From JAICLK01 sp035478715 (GTDB lineage: Bacteria; Patescibacteriota; Saccharimonadia; Saccharimonadales; UBA4665): a stretch of DNA of 64,000 nt. Below, in pieces: positions 52,524-60,713 of this stretch (its first letter is position 1; every line of letters starts with the position of its first letter). The stretch lies in NCBI GenBank assembly GCA_035478715.1, contig DATIJK010000041.1, positions 1 through 64,000 of the forward strand, written 5' to 3'. The notes beneath the pieces are model-generated. The model was not told the origin of the DNA. It ran no database searches and saw nothing but the letters and a program-made list of their open reading frames with translations. The position numbers and the translations under genes were made by a program.

Positions 52524-52582
52524 TAGCATCACTTTTTATGCTCACCCCAATAGGGGTTATCTATTATATATTTTGAACGATT

Positions 52583-53815
52583 TCAACGGTTGCGGTTTGG
52601 TATCAGATATATAAAGAGATACAGAAGTATTAGCCCTGCCAAGACTAATGCTCCGACTCCGATGACTAGCGACCGTTTGTGGGCTGTATTTTTACCTGAT
52701 ACCGAGGTTGTGGCTGTATCAGTAGTTGATGCGCTGCCTGTAGAATCCGTGTCCATTGTATTTGAATCTTGATTGCCCGATGAATTCGTCGGCACATCAT
52801 TTGTAGTCCCGGAAGTCGTACCTGTGCTGCTTGCTGGCGAATTACTCGGATGTACGTTTGAAGGCGGGTGGCCCGGTGACGGTGCTGGTGTCGGTTTAGG
52901 TGTCGGGGCAGGGCTTGGAGTGGGATGTGGCGTTGGAGAGGGGGACGGGGTTGGCGATGGCGATGGCGATGGCGGCGGTGCCGGAGGCGGCGGAGGCGTA
53001 GGGTTAACAGCGCTCTTTTTCCAGACCCGGACATAGTCAGTCTTCAACTGGTACGACGTTCCGGTTTTGCAGCCGCCGGAACAATCGAGAGAAAATATTA
53101 GGTATTGCGGCGCCCCGCCATCGTTGGACGTATAAGACCGGACGAGTTTGCCGTCCCAATAAATGTAATCTTTACCTTTCTCGCGGTCCATCGCATACGT
53201 ATGCCACCCGTTAGACCAAGTGCCGGCAATCGTACCTGAGTTGCTCGCGCCACTTGGCGAATGGTAGTTTGTAGTGGCGGTCCCTAAGCCTTCGAATATA
53301 TCGCTTTCGCCATCTGTAGGCCAACTTTGTCCATCTGTCCAAAATGCCGGCCAGTTGTATATGGTAGATCCGCTCCCCGGGACATACATGCGTGTTTCAA
53401 CAGCGTAACCGGTACCGAAAGTGAAACCGCCGCCATTGGTTTGAGAAGGGTCTGTATCAATCGTCGCGCCGGAAGATGATGATGCGAGTGTTAGTACCGC
53501 GTAACCGCCCGATACCGAGACATTCTTAGCCTGCATGTAGACACCATTATCATTATTTACCTTTCCGCCATTGAACCAGCTCGGGCTCCAGTAATTAGTG
53601 TTCAAACTTGTACCGTTAAACTCATCATCAAAGACCAAGCTCCAGTTGCCGGAAATTCCGGCAGGAACGACGGCCGCAAAACTATTGAAAATCATGAGGA
53701 CGCCGAATATACCGACAGCAGTGGCAGTTGCAATCATTGCTGAATAACGTTTGCTATTCCTATTCCAGTTCGTTAATTTTTGGTTTTTCTTTGTGCTAAT
53801 TTTGCGTTTTTTCAT
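52583..53815 (-). CDS. Cell-surface GH16 glycoside hydrolase with Pro-rich stalk and C-terminal anchor
   Basis: 410 residues from the ATG at 53815; a TTG two codons earlier is possible. A basic tail and a membrane helix (about 27-47) end in FAA, a plausible cleavage site. The GH16 jelly-roll (about 58-270) has the catalytic motif ExDxxE at 170-175 (ESDIFE) and NWPAFWTDG upstream. A Pro/Ser/Thr stalk of about 50 residues (about 273-325) and a Ser/Thr region follow, then a C-terminal helix (about 385-405) and a basic end. It is likely an endo-beta-1,3-glucanase or related enzyme held at the surface. It starts 10 bases after the GH12-like gene. Confidence 0.9.
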   Translation of the reverse strand: MKKRKISTKKNQKLTNWNRNSKRYSAMIATATAVGIFGVLMIFNSFAAVVPAGISGNWSLVFDDEFNGTSLNTNYWSPSWFNGGKVNNDNGVYMQAKNVSVSGGYAVLTLASSSSGATIDTDPSQTNGGGFTFGTGYAVETRMYVPGSGSTIYNWPAFWTDGQSWPTDGESDIFEGLGTATTNYHSPSGASNSGTIAGTWSNGWHTYAMDREKGKDYIYWDGKLVRSYTSNDGGAPQYLIFSLDCSGGCKTGTSYQLKTDYVRVWKKSAVNPTPPPPPAPPPSPSPSPTPSPSPTPHPTPSPAPTPKPTPAPSPGHPPSNVHPSNSPASSTGTTSGTTNDVPTNSSGNQDSNTMDTDSTGSASTTDTATTSVSGKNTAHKRSLVIGVGALVLAGLILLYLFIYLIPNRNR

Positions 53816-53825
53816 AATCAACTAA

Positions 53826-55022
53826 TTAATGTGTGGCATTTACAGTAAACCCATTGCCGTAAAACTTCTCCGGCACCCCGCCGGTAGTGCAGATCTCCCA
53901 ACCGGCTGAAAGATTGGCTACAGACGAGCCCTTTTGCATAAACGGATAGTTCTGACCGGGCACATTATGTGTCTCGAGCCATGTGACCATGGCTTTGATA
54001 TTAATGGTGCCTGATGTAGTCGGCAAAGCCGGCCTATCTGCTTCTGTAGCACCGAGCTTAAATACGATCGCACCGCACGAATCATCAATTGACTGGTCGC
54101 AGGTCCCGTCGGCATGCATAGGGTTCTCACCGTCGCAAACGTGCCACGCCACACCATCAATCATCACGTTGTTTGCTACCACACCCCAGTCGTTGGCGCC
54201 GTTATTCCACGATGAAGGGCAGTCTCCGTTGTTGGTGAAATCGTACTGGATCATCAGCTCATAGTCTGCCCAATCGTTGGGCGAATTCGGCTCCTTGAAC
54301 CAGTCGTCGTGCATTGCCCACGCCGAAGTATGGGAGTTGATGGGCATAGATAAATTGTAAGTACTTGTCAGTGTCTTGTAATCGTCCACTACGCCGGTAT
54401 ATCCATGCGCCCACACGTTCGAATATGCCGAAACGCTGTTATGCCCGGCGGGAGTCATATTTGTGATAACGAAATTTTGGGCGCTGTTGGCTTGCAGTGT
54501 CGACGTTGATGGAGTCACACATGTTGGGTCGTCGGTGTCGACCAGGTCGCCTAGTGCGTCGGCACACGTCGGACTCCATACGTGGCTGTCTATTTCGTTG
54601 TCCAAACTCGTGGAATCGTTTTGGCCGGTGAAATGAACTGAGTCCTGCGGGAATCCACACGCGCTGTCGACAATGCTTCCTGCTGCGTTTTTTCCAGCGC
54701 TGTAGTCCCATGCACCATTTTGGAAAACAGGTGCGGCAGATGTGCAAGCCCACGATGAGGTTGTTGCCGTGCCAAACTTTACAGCCTTTCCGCCGCTGAC
54801 AGTACCATCAGTTTGTTGGGATGCTGACCCGGATAAAGCTCCATTTTCAGCTTCGCTGTTGGCAGTAAATGTCGCTGCACGGGGATTAACAACAAAGAGC
54901 ATGCCGATAAAAGCAACGACTATGACAACGACAAATGCTAGCGGCTTGTCGGCTATTCGTTTTTTAAATTTTCGGATAGTATGCGATGCCATCTCATGCT
55001 TTATTCGGTTACGCTTATTCAT
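53826..55022 (-). CDS. Secreted GH12-like protein, second copy
   Basis: 398 residues. Basic tail, membrane helix (about 27-46), then PRAAT and a CBM-like patch (SEAENGALSG...SGGKAVKF, 56-83) as in the gene at 24442. The GH12-like region shows YELMIQYDF with candidate nucleophile E255 and AGWEICTTGG with candidate acid/base E376, followed by GFTVNAT. Ten or so Cys suggest disulfides. Overall similarity to the first copy is modest, so they may differ in substrate. TATAGT upstream fits a leaderless ATG. It forms an operon with the GH16 gene. Confidence 0.78.
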   Translation of the reverse strand: MNKRNRIKHEMASHTIRKFKKRIADKPLAFVVVIVVAFIGMLFVVNPRAATFTANSEAENGALSGSASQQTDGTVSGGKAVKFGTATTSSWACTSAAPVFQNGAWDYSAGKNAAGSIVDSACGFPQDSVHFTGQNDSTSLDNEIDSHVWSPTCADALGDLVDTDDPTCVTPSTSTLQANSAQNFVITNMTPAGHNSVSAYSNVWAHGYTGVVDDYKTLTSTYNLSMPINSHTSAWAMHDDWFKEPNSPNDWADYELMIQYDFTNNGDCPSSWNNGANDWGVVANNVMIDGVAWHVCDGENPMHADGTCDQSIDDSCGAIVFKLGATEADRPALPTTSGTINIKAMVTWLETHNVPGQNYPFMQKGSSVANLSAGWEICTTGGVPEKFYGNGFTVNATH

Positions 55023-55087
55023 GTCGTACTATACACCAATCAAGGCCAAAAACTTACATACTCTAAAAACTTGCGATCAGATACGAA

Positions 55088-55116
55088 AAAAGTACCCCAA
55101 AGAAGGAGTACTTTTA
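55088..55116. terminator. Terminator after the RRM gene
   Basis: An 11-base arm pair AAAAGTACCCC/GGAGTACTTTT, with T-rich flanks on both strands. A second hairpin, GATATTCAAA/TTTGAATATC, lies at about 55128-55148. Together they isolate the RRM gene from the GH12-like gene. Confidence 0.75.
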
Positions 55117-55168
55117 AAAAGAGCTTTGATATTCAAAATTTGAATATCTAATTTTATTTTAATTCCGA

Positions 55169-55474
55169 TTAGAATGAGCGTCGGAAATCCCGGCCACCAC
55201 TACCGCCACCACTTGAACGCCGGTCTTCTTGCGGGCGGGCCTGGTTTACCACCACAGCGCGTCCGTTAAGCTCTTTACCGTTTAAGTTTTTGATGGCATT
55301 CTGACCGTCTTTCAGTTCTTCCATCTCTACAAATCCAAAGCCTTTTGATTGGCCGCTGAATTTATCCTTAATTACAGTCGCGCTTACAACTTTGCCCTGA
55401 TCGGCGAAAAATTGTTCGAGCTCCTCATCAGTAACGCTGTATGCTAATCCACCTACATAAAGTTTCATTGCCAT
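55169..55474 (-). CDS. RRM-domain RNA-binding protein
   Basis: 101 residues. A single RNA-recognition motif fills residues 1-82, with RNP2 LYVGGL (5-10) and RNP1 KGFGFVEM near 44-51, followed by a Gly/Arg/Ser tail (SSGGGSGGRDF) typical of cold-inducible RRM proteins of bacteria. AAGGAAGGA lies 9 bases or so before the ATG. Likely an RNA chaperone. The gene is isolated by terminators; the 197-base upstream region may hold a leader, but I see no clear structure. Confidence 0.95.
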   Translation of the reverse strand: MAMKLYVGGLAYSVTDEELEQFFADQGKVVSATVIKDKFSGQSKGFGFVEMEELKDGQNAIKNLNGKELNGRAVVVNQARPQEDRRSSGGGSGGRDFRRSF

Positions 55475-55657
55475 AGTTAATAAATCCTTCCTTTAGTTTA
55501 TCGCTCGCGTTCATTATTTCTGCTCGCGATGATATGTAGTGTCTGGGAGGACTTTCTATGACAACGGAGAGGTAATAGTAACCACTTGCTACGGGTAGTA
55601 TATCATGGCCTGATGCTGTAATCGCAAGTAAAGGTGTCATTACTCCTTGAAAAGGCG

Positions 55658-55663
55658 TATACT
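55658..55663 (+). promoter_or_regulatory. -10 element of the gene at 55672
   Basis: TATACT; predicted start 55670, two bases before the ATG. Confidence 0.55.
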
Positions 55664-55671
55664 AAGTGTAG

Positions 55672-56169
55672 ATGTATAAGTTCATGTTAGACGAGACTAA
55701 TGATGCGTATGATATTTATATCAACCTTATATCGTCGTCCGCAGGGCACTACATTAGCCGTCGGCCCCACCTGATTGGGCTTGTCAAAGAACTGTTATCG
55801 AATATCACATTGCGTGGAGCGCGAATCGTTATAGAACAGGATATGGGGCGGGGTATCGGCACTTCCGATATCGTAGCCACAAGCGACACGGATATCATTT
55901 ATTATGCACAACCACTTAAATCAGAAGTATATTCACGATTTGCAAAAAACCGGTATCCGCAATCAAGCAGCCTGTTAACGGTAGTTGTTGCCCGGGATAG
56001 TGATGGCAACTATGAGGTCTGTGATGCGTGGGTTGGCAGCAAGCACCCAGCATTTCCTGGCGATCAACATGCGACAGCCGAAAGCAAAGAATATTGGAAA
56101 ACGCACGCGCTCGTACACGATGCACAAGTAGTGCAGTCGAAGACTATAACAAAAACGTGTCCGTACTGA
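55672..56169 (+). CDS. Hypothetical protein
   Basis: 165 residues beginning MYKFMLDETN, or MLDETN from the next ATG at 55684. Soluble, mixed alpha/beta; segments such as RIVIEQDMGRGIGTSDIVAT and LLTVVVARDSDGNYEVCDAW suggest a compact beta-rich enzyme-like fold, but I recognise no family. The promoter supports the first ATG. It precedes the DEAD-box helicase gene by 146 bases. Confidence 0.65.
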   Translation: MYKFMLDETNDAYDIYINLISSSAGHYISRRPHLIGLVKELLSNITLRGARIVIEQDMGRGIGTSDIVATSDTDIIYYAQPLKSEVYSRFAKNRYPQSSSLLTVVVARDSDGNYEVCDAWVGSKHPAFPGDQHATAESKEYWKTHALVHDAQVVQSKTITKTCPY

Positions 56170-56315
56170 TTCTGTCGTAAAGAATTGTTGCTTTAATCAT
56201 AAAATTGTGCTAATGTTATAGTATTGTTTCTGATGAATCCGAATTATTGTGCGAATCGTTGTTCATTGCAGACAATCGATTCAACACTTTCTAAATTCAA
56301 AGGATTCATTTTTTT

Positions 56316-57506
56316 ATGTCTCGATATAACCAAACACGTTCTCGCAACTTCAGCCAATCAAGGCCCGTACGCAATCGGAGCACCAGACGGCAACCGCAGA
56401 AAACCTATATTCATCCATCTAAGTTCGTCCGTGCTGCACGGCCGCGTACCGAAGTGACATATACTTCGGAGCATTCATTCGCTGATTTCAATTTGCACCC
56501 GCTTTTGCAGCGTAATTTGAACGCGATGGGCTATACCAGCCCCTCACCCATCCAGGATAAGACGATACCGGTAGGTTTGCGCGGTAATGATATTGTCGGC
56601 ATTGCCAACACTGGTACTGGTAAAACTGCAGCGTTTGCTATTCCAATTTTCCAGCGGCTCTTAAACGATGCAAATTCTAAAGCTATTATCCTTGCCCCTA
56701 CGCGCGAACTGGCACAGCAGATCGAAGAACAATGCCGCCAAATCGCCAAAGGCAGCAGGATTGCCGGCGCATTACTTATCGGTGGCACCGCCATGGGGTC
56801 TCAATTACGGGATCTTCGCAGCAACCCTCGAATCATCATTGGTACACCCGGAAGAATAAAGGACCATTTGGATCGTCGCTCATTGAGCTTGGCAGACTGC
56901 AACCTTGTCGTGTTAGACGAAGTCGACCGCATGTTAGATATGGGTTTTGTCCATGATATCCGCTATATTCTCACGCAAACCAATCCTATTAAACAGAGTT
57001 TTTATTTTTCTGCGACGCTTGATTCCAGAGTAACGTCGATAATTGAAAGCTTTTCTGTGGATCCGATTCAAATCTCCGTAAAATCAGGAGAAACAAGTGA
57101 TAACATCGAGCAAAACGTCGTAACATATTTATCAAGCACAGATAAAATCGACCGGCTACACGACTTGTTAATACAGGATCCGAGCTCTAAAACACTGGTA
57201 TTTGATGATACGCACCGGAGTGTTGAAAAGCTTGCTAAAGAATTAGACGCACGAGGTTTCTCAGCGGATTCAATTCATGGCGGCAAATCTCAACCACAGC
57301 GTCAGCGGGTACTGAAAAAATTTAAGGACAGCGACATAAGAATTCTGGTAGCAACTGACGTAGCTGCCCGCGGACTTGATATATCAGATATCACGCATGT
57401 AATTAATTACTCGCTCCCACAAACATACGATGATTATGTGCACCGTATCGGCAGGACAGGCCGAGCTGGAAAGATCGGGTACGCTTTAACATTTATTGAA
57501 AAATAA
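56316..57506 (+). CDS. DEAD-box RNA helicase (DEVD variant)
   Basis: 396 residues. A basic Arg/Ser/Asn-rich N-terminus (about 1-45) precedes the helicase core: Q motif with FADFNLHPLLQRNL...PSPIQ, motif I NTGTGKT, Ia PTREL, Ib TPGR, II DEVD, III SAT, then domain 2 with motif V ATDVAARGLD and motif VI HRIGRTGRAG. The DEVD form of motif II is a known natural variant. It unwinds structured RNA with ATP. A leader of about 90 bases follows a TATAGT-like -10 (near 56215), consistent with cold-shock-type regulation. It lies close to the RRM gene, which may act with it. Confidence 0.95.
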   Translation: MSRYNQTRSRNFSQSRPVRNRSTRRQPQKTYIHPSKFVRAARPRTEVTYTSEHSFADFNLHPLLQRNLNAMGYTSPSPIQDKTIPVGLRGNDIVGIANTGTGKTAAFAIPIFQRLLNDANSKAIILAPTRELAQQIEEQCRQIAKGSRIAGALLIGGTAMGSQLRDLRSNPRIIIGTPGRIKDHLDRRSLSLADCNLVVLDEVDRMLDMGFVHDIRYILTQTNPIKQSFYFSATLDSRVTSIIESFSVDPIQISVKSGETSDNIEQNVVTYLSSTDKIDRLHDLLIQDPSSKTLVFDDTHRSVEKLAKELDARGFSADSIHGGKSQPQRQRVLKKFKDSDIRILVATDVAARGLDISDITHVINYSLPQTYDDYVHRIGRTGRAGKIGYALTFIEK

Positions 57507-57586
57507 CCTTGCGAAGTAGCAGTAATCTTTGCTCGGTGTATTGAAAAATTTATGTGCGTGGTACGATAGTATTCTAGGAGTACGTT

Positions 57587-57952
57587 ATGGCAAAACAGGA
57601 TTTCGGTGGTGTTTGGCACAGTATTTATCATTACAAGCACCCGGATTTACCGGGACTGCAGAAAAGTGAGCATGACGTTAAGATTTATCGCAAGGGTGAC
57701 GAACTAATCATTGAAAGTCTCCCGAACGATGAAAACTCGTATCTTATAGTACATCTAAAGCTTGATGGCAATATCGCAACTGGTTCGTGGGAAGAGCACA
57801 CGTCGCCAACTGGTGCCCATAAGCGCGAAATATATTCTGGCGCGGTACAATTCGTTTTAAGTGATGACGGCAATGATTTTGACGGAATGTATTTAACCTT
57901 CGACAGGCGCAACTTCGTCAAAAGCAACTACTGGCACCTATACCGCCAATAA
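57587..57952 (+). CDS. Conserved hypothetical small beta-rich protein
   Basis: 121 residues with TAGGAG 5 bases or so before the ATG. FGGVWHSIYHY at the start, ESLPNDENSYLIVHLKLDGNIATGSWEEHTSP in the middle and IYSGAVQF later match a small beta-barrel-like protein type that I believe recurs as a lone protein or as a C-terminal domain in bacteria; I cannot name the family. No signal peptide or membrane helix. It is probably monocistronic. Confidence 0.75.
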   Translation: MAKQDFGGVWHSIYHYKHPDLPGLQKSEHDVKIYRKGDELIIESLPNDENSYLIVHLKLDGNIATGSWEEHTSPTGAHKREIYSGAVQFVLSDDGNDFDGMYLTFDRRNFVKSNYWHLYRQ

Positions 57953-58065
57953 TAGAAGCAACTCGTTTGTATAATTTTCTAATGCGGTTGTCCGTACTTG
58001 TAAAACATTGATTGGTTTATAATAATTAATTGAGTTCAGTGTTGTGATATAGAAAAAAGAGCAGC

Positions 58066-58095
58066 CCGAGCAAAAAATCGCACTTTTTTGCTCGG
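58066..58095. terminator. Perfect hairpin before tRNA-Ala(CGC)
   Basis: A 12-bp stem CCGAGCAAAAAA/TTTTTTGCTCGG with loop TCGCAC. A good rho-independent terminator for transcripts from the left on the plus strand; equally symmetric on the minus strand. Confidence 0.7.
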
Positions 58096-58130
58096 CGCGA
58101 TGGGAAAAACCGCAGGTTTGTCTCATTTTT

Positions 58131-58206
58131 GGGGACGTAGCTCAGTTGATAGAGCGCCGCATTCGCATTGCGGAGGTCGTGGGTTTGACTCCCATCGTCT
58201 CCACCA
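58131..58206 (+). tRNA. tRNA-Ala (anticodon CGC)
   Basis: 76 bases with encoded CCA. Acceptor GGGGACG/CGTCTCC (one G-T pair). The anticodon stem CCGCA/TGCGG encloses TTCGCAT, anticodon CGC, decoding GCG. The T-arm reads GTGGG TTTGACT CCCAT. Confidence 0.95.
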
Positions 58207-58323
58207 CTCGATTCGGCAGTTAATTCTGCCTCACTCATGGTAAACCAGTTGGATTTGTAAGATTAAAGTCTTTGCAGAATATATTTTGATCCGAAACGAA
58301 AGACCCTGAGCAAAGTCGAAGGG
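58207..58323. repeat. Post-tRNA repeat module
   Basis: A GGCAG/CTGCC hairpin (58215-58230), the word CTCATGGTAAAC, and the palindromic word CCCTGAGCAAAGTCGAAGGG (58304-58323). The same two words, slightly changed, follow tRNA-Val at about 32301-32312 and 32369-32387. Non-coding. Confidence 0.5.
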
Positions 58324-58391
58324 CCAAATTTCAAGTAGAATACAATAGAATTGCAAATAACTACTTTATATGATATGGTAGTTGCAATTTT

Positions 58392-59039
58392 ATGAGTAGG
58401 AAAGGCCCGGAATATATCCGAGGCGAATCTAAACGTGCACTTGATCTAGGAGTGGCGGCAGCGTCATTACTATTGCTTTCGCCTGCGTTAGTTACTGGTG
58501 TTGCAATATCGGCATATGATACCCGTATGACCCCCATCTTTACGCAACCTCGTCGCGGCAAAGCTGGTAAAACTTTTGACGCTATAAAAATACGGACGAT
58601 GCCAGGCGACGTTAAAGACAACGTGATGCAAGGAACGCAGGGTACATTTGACAACCGCGCATCAAATATCTGTAAATTATTAAGACGTTCTGGCTTAGAT
58701 GAAATGCCGCAATTATGGAATGTCATACGTGGCGATATGCATGTTATTGGTATACGCCCAATGCTTCAGGACGACCTGAATAGATGGCAAGATGTAGACG
58801 GAAGTTTGTTCGCAGATTACATAGAGGCATATGACGTTTGCCCAGGTCTGACCGGACCAGACCAGTTATATCGTAAACGGCAAAAAGATTGTAATTCACC
58901 AAACGTTATAAAGCATTCGATGCGTTTAGGTATCGATTATGTTGAAAATGCATCTCTTGTACGAGATGTGCGAATTCTTGCACAAACAGTCCCCGCAATA
59001 CTCGGTATCATCTCGCCGTTCGATCAAATTGCGTCCTGA
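58392..59039 (+). CDS. Bacterial sugar transferase (initiating phosphoglycosyltransferase)
   Basis: 215 residues. A hydrophobic re-entrant or membrane segment near the start (about 15-40, KRALDLGVAAASLLLLSPAL) leads to the catalytic part: LRRSGLDEMPQLWNVIRGDM carries the conserved Asp-Glu dyad, then GIRPML and PGLTGPDQLY. These monotopic PglC/WcaJ-like enzymes move a sugar phosphate onto undecaprenyl phosphate and begin surface glycan synthesis. No other glycan genes are close, so the pathway is not defined here. Confidence 0.93.
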   Translation: MSRKGPEYIRGESKRALDLGVAAASLLLLSPALVTGVAISAYDTRMTPIFTQPRRGKAGKTFDAIKIRTMPGDVKDNVMQGTQGTFDNRASNICKLLRRSGLDEMPQLWNVIRGDMHVIGIRPMLQDDLNRWQDVDGSLFADYIEAYDVCPGLTGPDQLYRKRQKDCNSPNVIKHSMRLGIDYVENASLVRDVRILAQTVPAILGIISPFDQIAS

Positions 59040-59041
59040 TA

Positions 59042-59071
59042 TTGACGGAAGCATTAGCATAATTGCATAAT
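59042..59071 (+). promoter_or_regulatory. Promoter of the ABC-2 operon at 59082
   Basis: TTGACG (59042-59047), 18-base spacer, CATAAT (59066-59071). The predicted start is about 4 bases before the ATG. Confidence 0.6.
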
Positions 59072-59081
59072 TAACAGCAAT

Positions 59082-59948
59082 ATGCAGGGTAGTACAATTC
59101 GGGCAAGTGAGCTGTCTGTGGTTCGAGGCGGCATAGTCGTCCTCAGCAGGCTGACGTTTGGTATTTCCCCTGGCAGGTTGACGGGACTTATCGGACCAAG
59201 CGGATCCGGCAAAACTACGTTGATCCGATCAATCGTCGGCGCGCAGAAGATTACCGGCGGCAGTTTGAAAGTGTTGGGCAAAAAAGCCGGCAGCAAATCG
59301 CTGCGGCCGCATATTGGATATGTATCACAGAATCTTAGCGTATATGGTGATTTGACCGTCAATCAGAATCTGAAGTATTTTGCGGTAATACTTGGTAAAA
59401 AGAAATCCGATATCAAAAACGTACTGAAAAAAGTCGATTTGGAACCGCAGGCGAAACAGATTGTCGCAACGTTATCCGGCGGGCAAAAGGCCAGGGTGTC
59501 CCTGGCAGTAGCACTACTTTCGGACGCGGAAATACTTATCTTGGACGAACCGACGGTTGGCCTTGATCCCTTGTTGCGGAAAAAATTATGGAGCTTATTT
59601 AGGCATTTGGCCGATGAGGGCCATACTCTCCTGATTTCAAGCCACGTGATGGACGAGGCCGAAAAATGCGATGATATCATGTTGCTTCGCGACGGAAAGA
59701 TACTCAAATTCGATACCAGAGCTGATATTTTATACAAAACTGGCACGCGCTCTGTCGAAGATGCATTCTTGAAACTGGTCGAAAACCGAGTAACGTCGGC
59801 AGACAGTCAACCCGAGAAAACTTATACAGTACACGCAACCCCGAGAATGCAGGATTCGAATCAGGCAACATCGAAAGCCGAACAGGCGCATCATATGCAT
59901 GGTAAGACTTTAGACGTGACTCCACCGCCTAAGAAAGGCAAAGACTGA
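59082..59948 (+). CDS. ABC-2 exporter ATP-binding protein
   Basis: 288 residues: Walker A GPSGSGKTT, Q-loop VSQNLSVYG, signature LSGGQKARVSLA, Walker B ILILDEPTVGLD and the His loop ISSHVMDEA. The last 60 residues form a polar, His/Lys/Pro-rich tail without a known domain. The stop overlaps the permease start (TGATG), so the pair is coupled. This is a second ABC-2 system besides the one at 33.5-36.8 kb; substrate unknown. Confidence 0.93.
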   Translation: MQGSTIRASELSVVRGGIVVLSRLTFGISPGRLTGLIGPSGSGKTTLIRSIVGAQKITGGSLKVLGKKAGSKSLRPHIGYVSQNLSVYGDLTVNQNLKYFAVILGKKKSDIKNVLKKVDLEPQAKQIVATLSGGQKARVSLAVALLSDAEILILDEPTVGLDPLLRKKLWSLFRHLADEGHTLLISSHVMDEAEKCDDIMLLRDGKILKFDTRADILYKTGTRSVEDAFLKLVENRVTSADSQPEKTYTVHATPRMQDSNQATSKAEQAHHMHGKTLDVTPPPKKGKD

Positions 59949-60685
59949 TGCACCCTCGTATAGTTTTAGCCACTTCTGCTAGAGTGTTCAAGCAGTTGCG
60001 CCACGATCCACGGACGCTTGCGCTTATGTTAGTCGTCCCGTGCGTTTTACTTGGATTACTCGCGTGGATGTATAGCGATACCCCACTGCTGTTCGATCAT
60101 ATCGGTGCATCATTGCTTGGGATTTTCCCGTTCGTCATCATGTTTTTGATCACCTCGATTACGACGTTGCGCGAGCGGACAAGCGGCACGCTTGAGCGTT
60201 TACTGGCAATGCCTGTCGGCAAACTCGATATTATTCTGGGTTATGCGCTGACTTTCGGTTTTTTGGCGATGATTCAGTCGCTTGTCGCCGGATTTATATC
60301 GATTCATGTCTACGGCTTAAATGTCGTCGGACCGGAATGGTTCGTATTTGTAATTGCGATCGTTGATGCGATTTTGGGCGCGGCGCTCGGCTTATTCGTC
60401 AGTGCGTTCGCTTCGACGGAATTCCAGGCCGTTCAATTTATGCCGGCGTTCATCCTACCGCAATTCCTATTGTGCGGGTTGCTCGTGCCGCTTGCACATT
60501 TGCCGCACGCGCTCTATCTGATAGCGAAATGCCTCCCGTTAACGTACTCAGTGAGTGCCATGCAATGGGTCAGTATCCAACCGGCAATTTCAGACGAGGC
60601 ATACCGCGACGTATTGATAGTTTTAGCGTTCGCTGTCGGCGCAATCATACTTGGCGCCGCCACATTGCGACGCCAAACCAAGTAG
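59948..60685 (+). CDS. ABC-2 type permease
   Basis: 245 residues with six hydrophobic helices (near 20-40, 50-70, 95-118, 130-155, 165-185 and 220-240). TTLRERTSGTLERLLAMPVGKLDIILGYAL is the classical ABC-2 coupling segment. Small, without the long external loop of the permeases at 33.5-35.7 kb, so it probably homodimerises with the ATPase encoded immediately upstream. Substrate unknown. Confidence 0.9.
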   Translation: MHPRIVLATSARVFKQLRHDPRTLALMLVVPCVLLGLLAWMYSDTPLLFDHIGASLLGIFPFVIMFLITSITTLRERTSGTLERLLAMPVGKLDIILGYALTFGFLAMIQSLVAGFISIHVYGLNVVGPEWFVFVIAIVDAILGAALGLFVSAFASTEFQAVQFMPAFILPQFLLCGLLVPLAHLPHALYLIAKCLPLTYSVSAMQWVSIQPAISDEAYRDVLIVLAFAVGAIILGAATLRRQTK

Positions 60686-60698
60686 TTTATCCGATTGC

Positions 60699-60707
60699 TG
60701 GTACAAT
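60699..60707 (+). promoter_or_regulatory. Extended -10 of the gene at 60714
   Basis: TGGTACAAT; the predicted start is exactly on the ATG at 60714, which selects this start over an in-frame one at 60651 that overlaps the permease gene. Confidence 0.65.
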
Positions 60708-60713
60708 ACTTGC

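Noticed and set aside
52773..53036. Plus-strand Gly/Val-rich open frame
   Set aside because: It is exactly antisense to the Pro/Ser/Thr stalk of the GH16 gene; the low complexity keeps both strands open.
56900..56930. Mutated DEAD motif (DEVD) as sign of an inactive helicase
   Set aside because: DEVD is a known active variant and all other motifs are intact.
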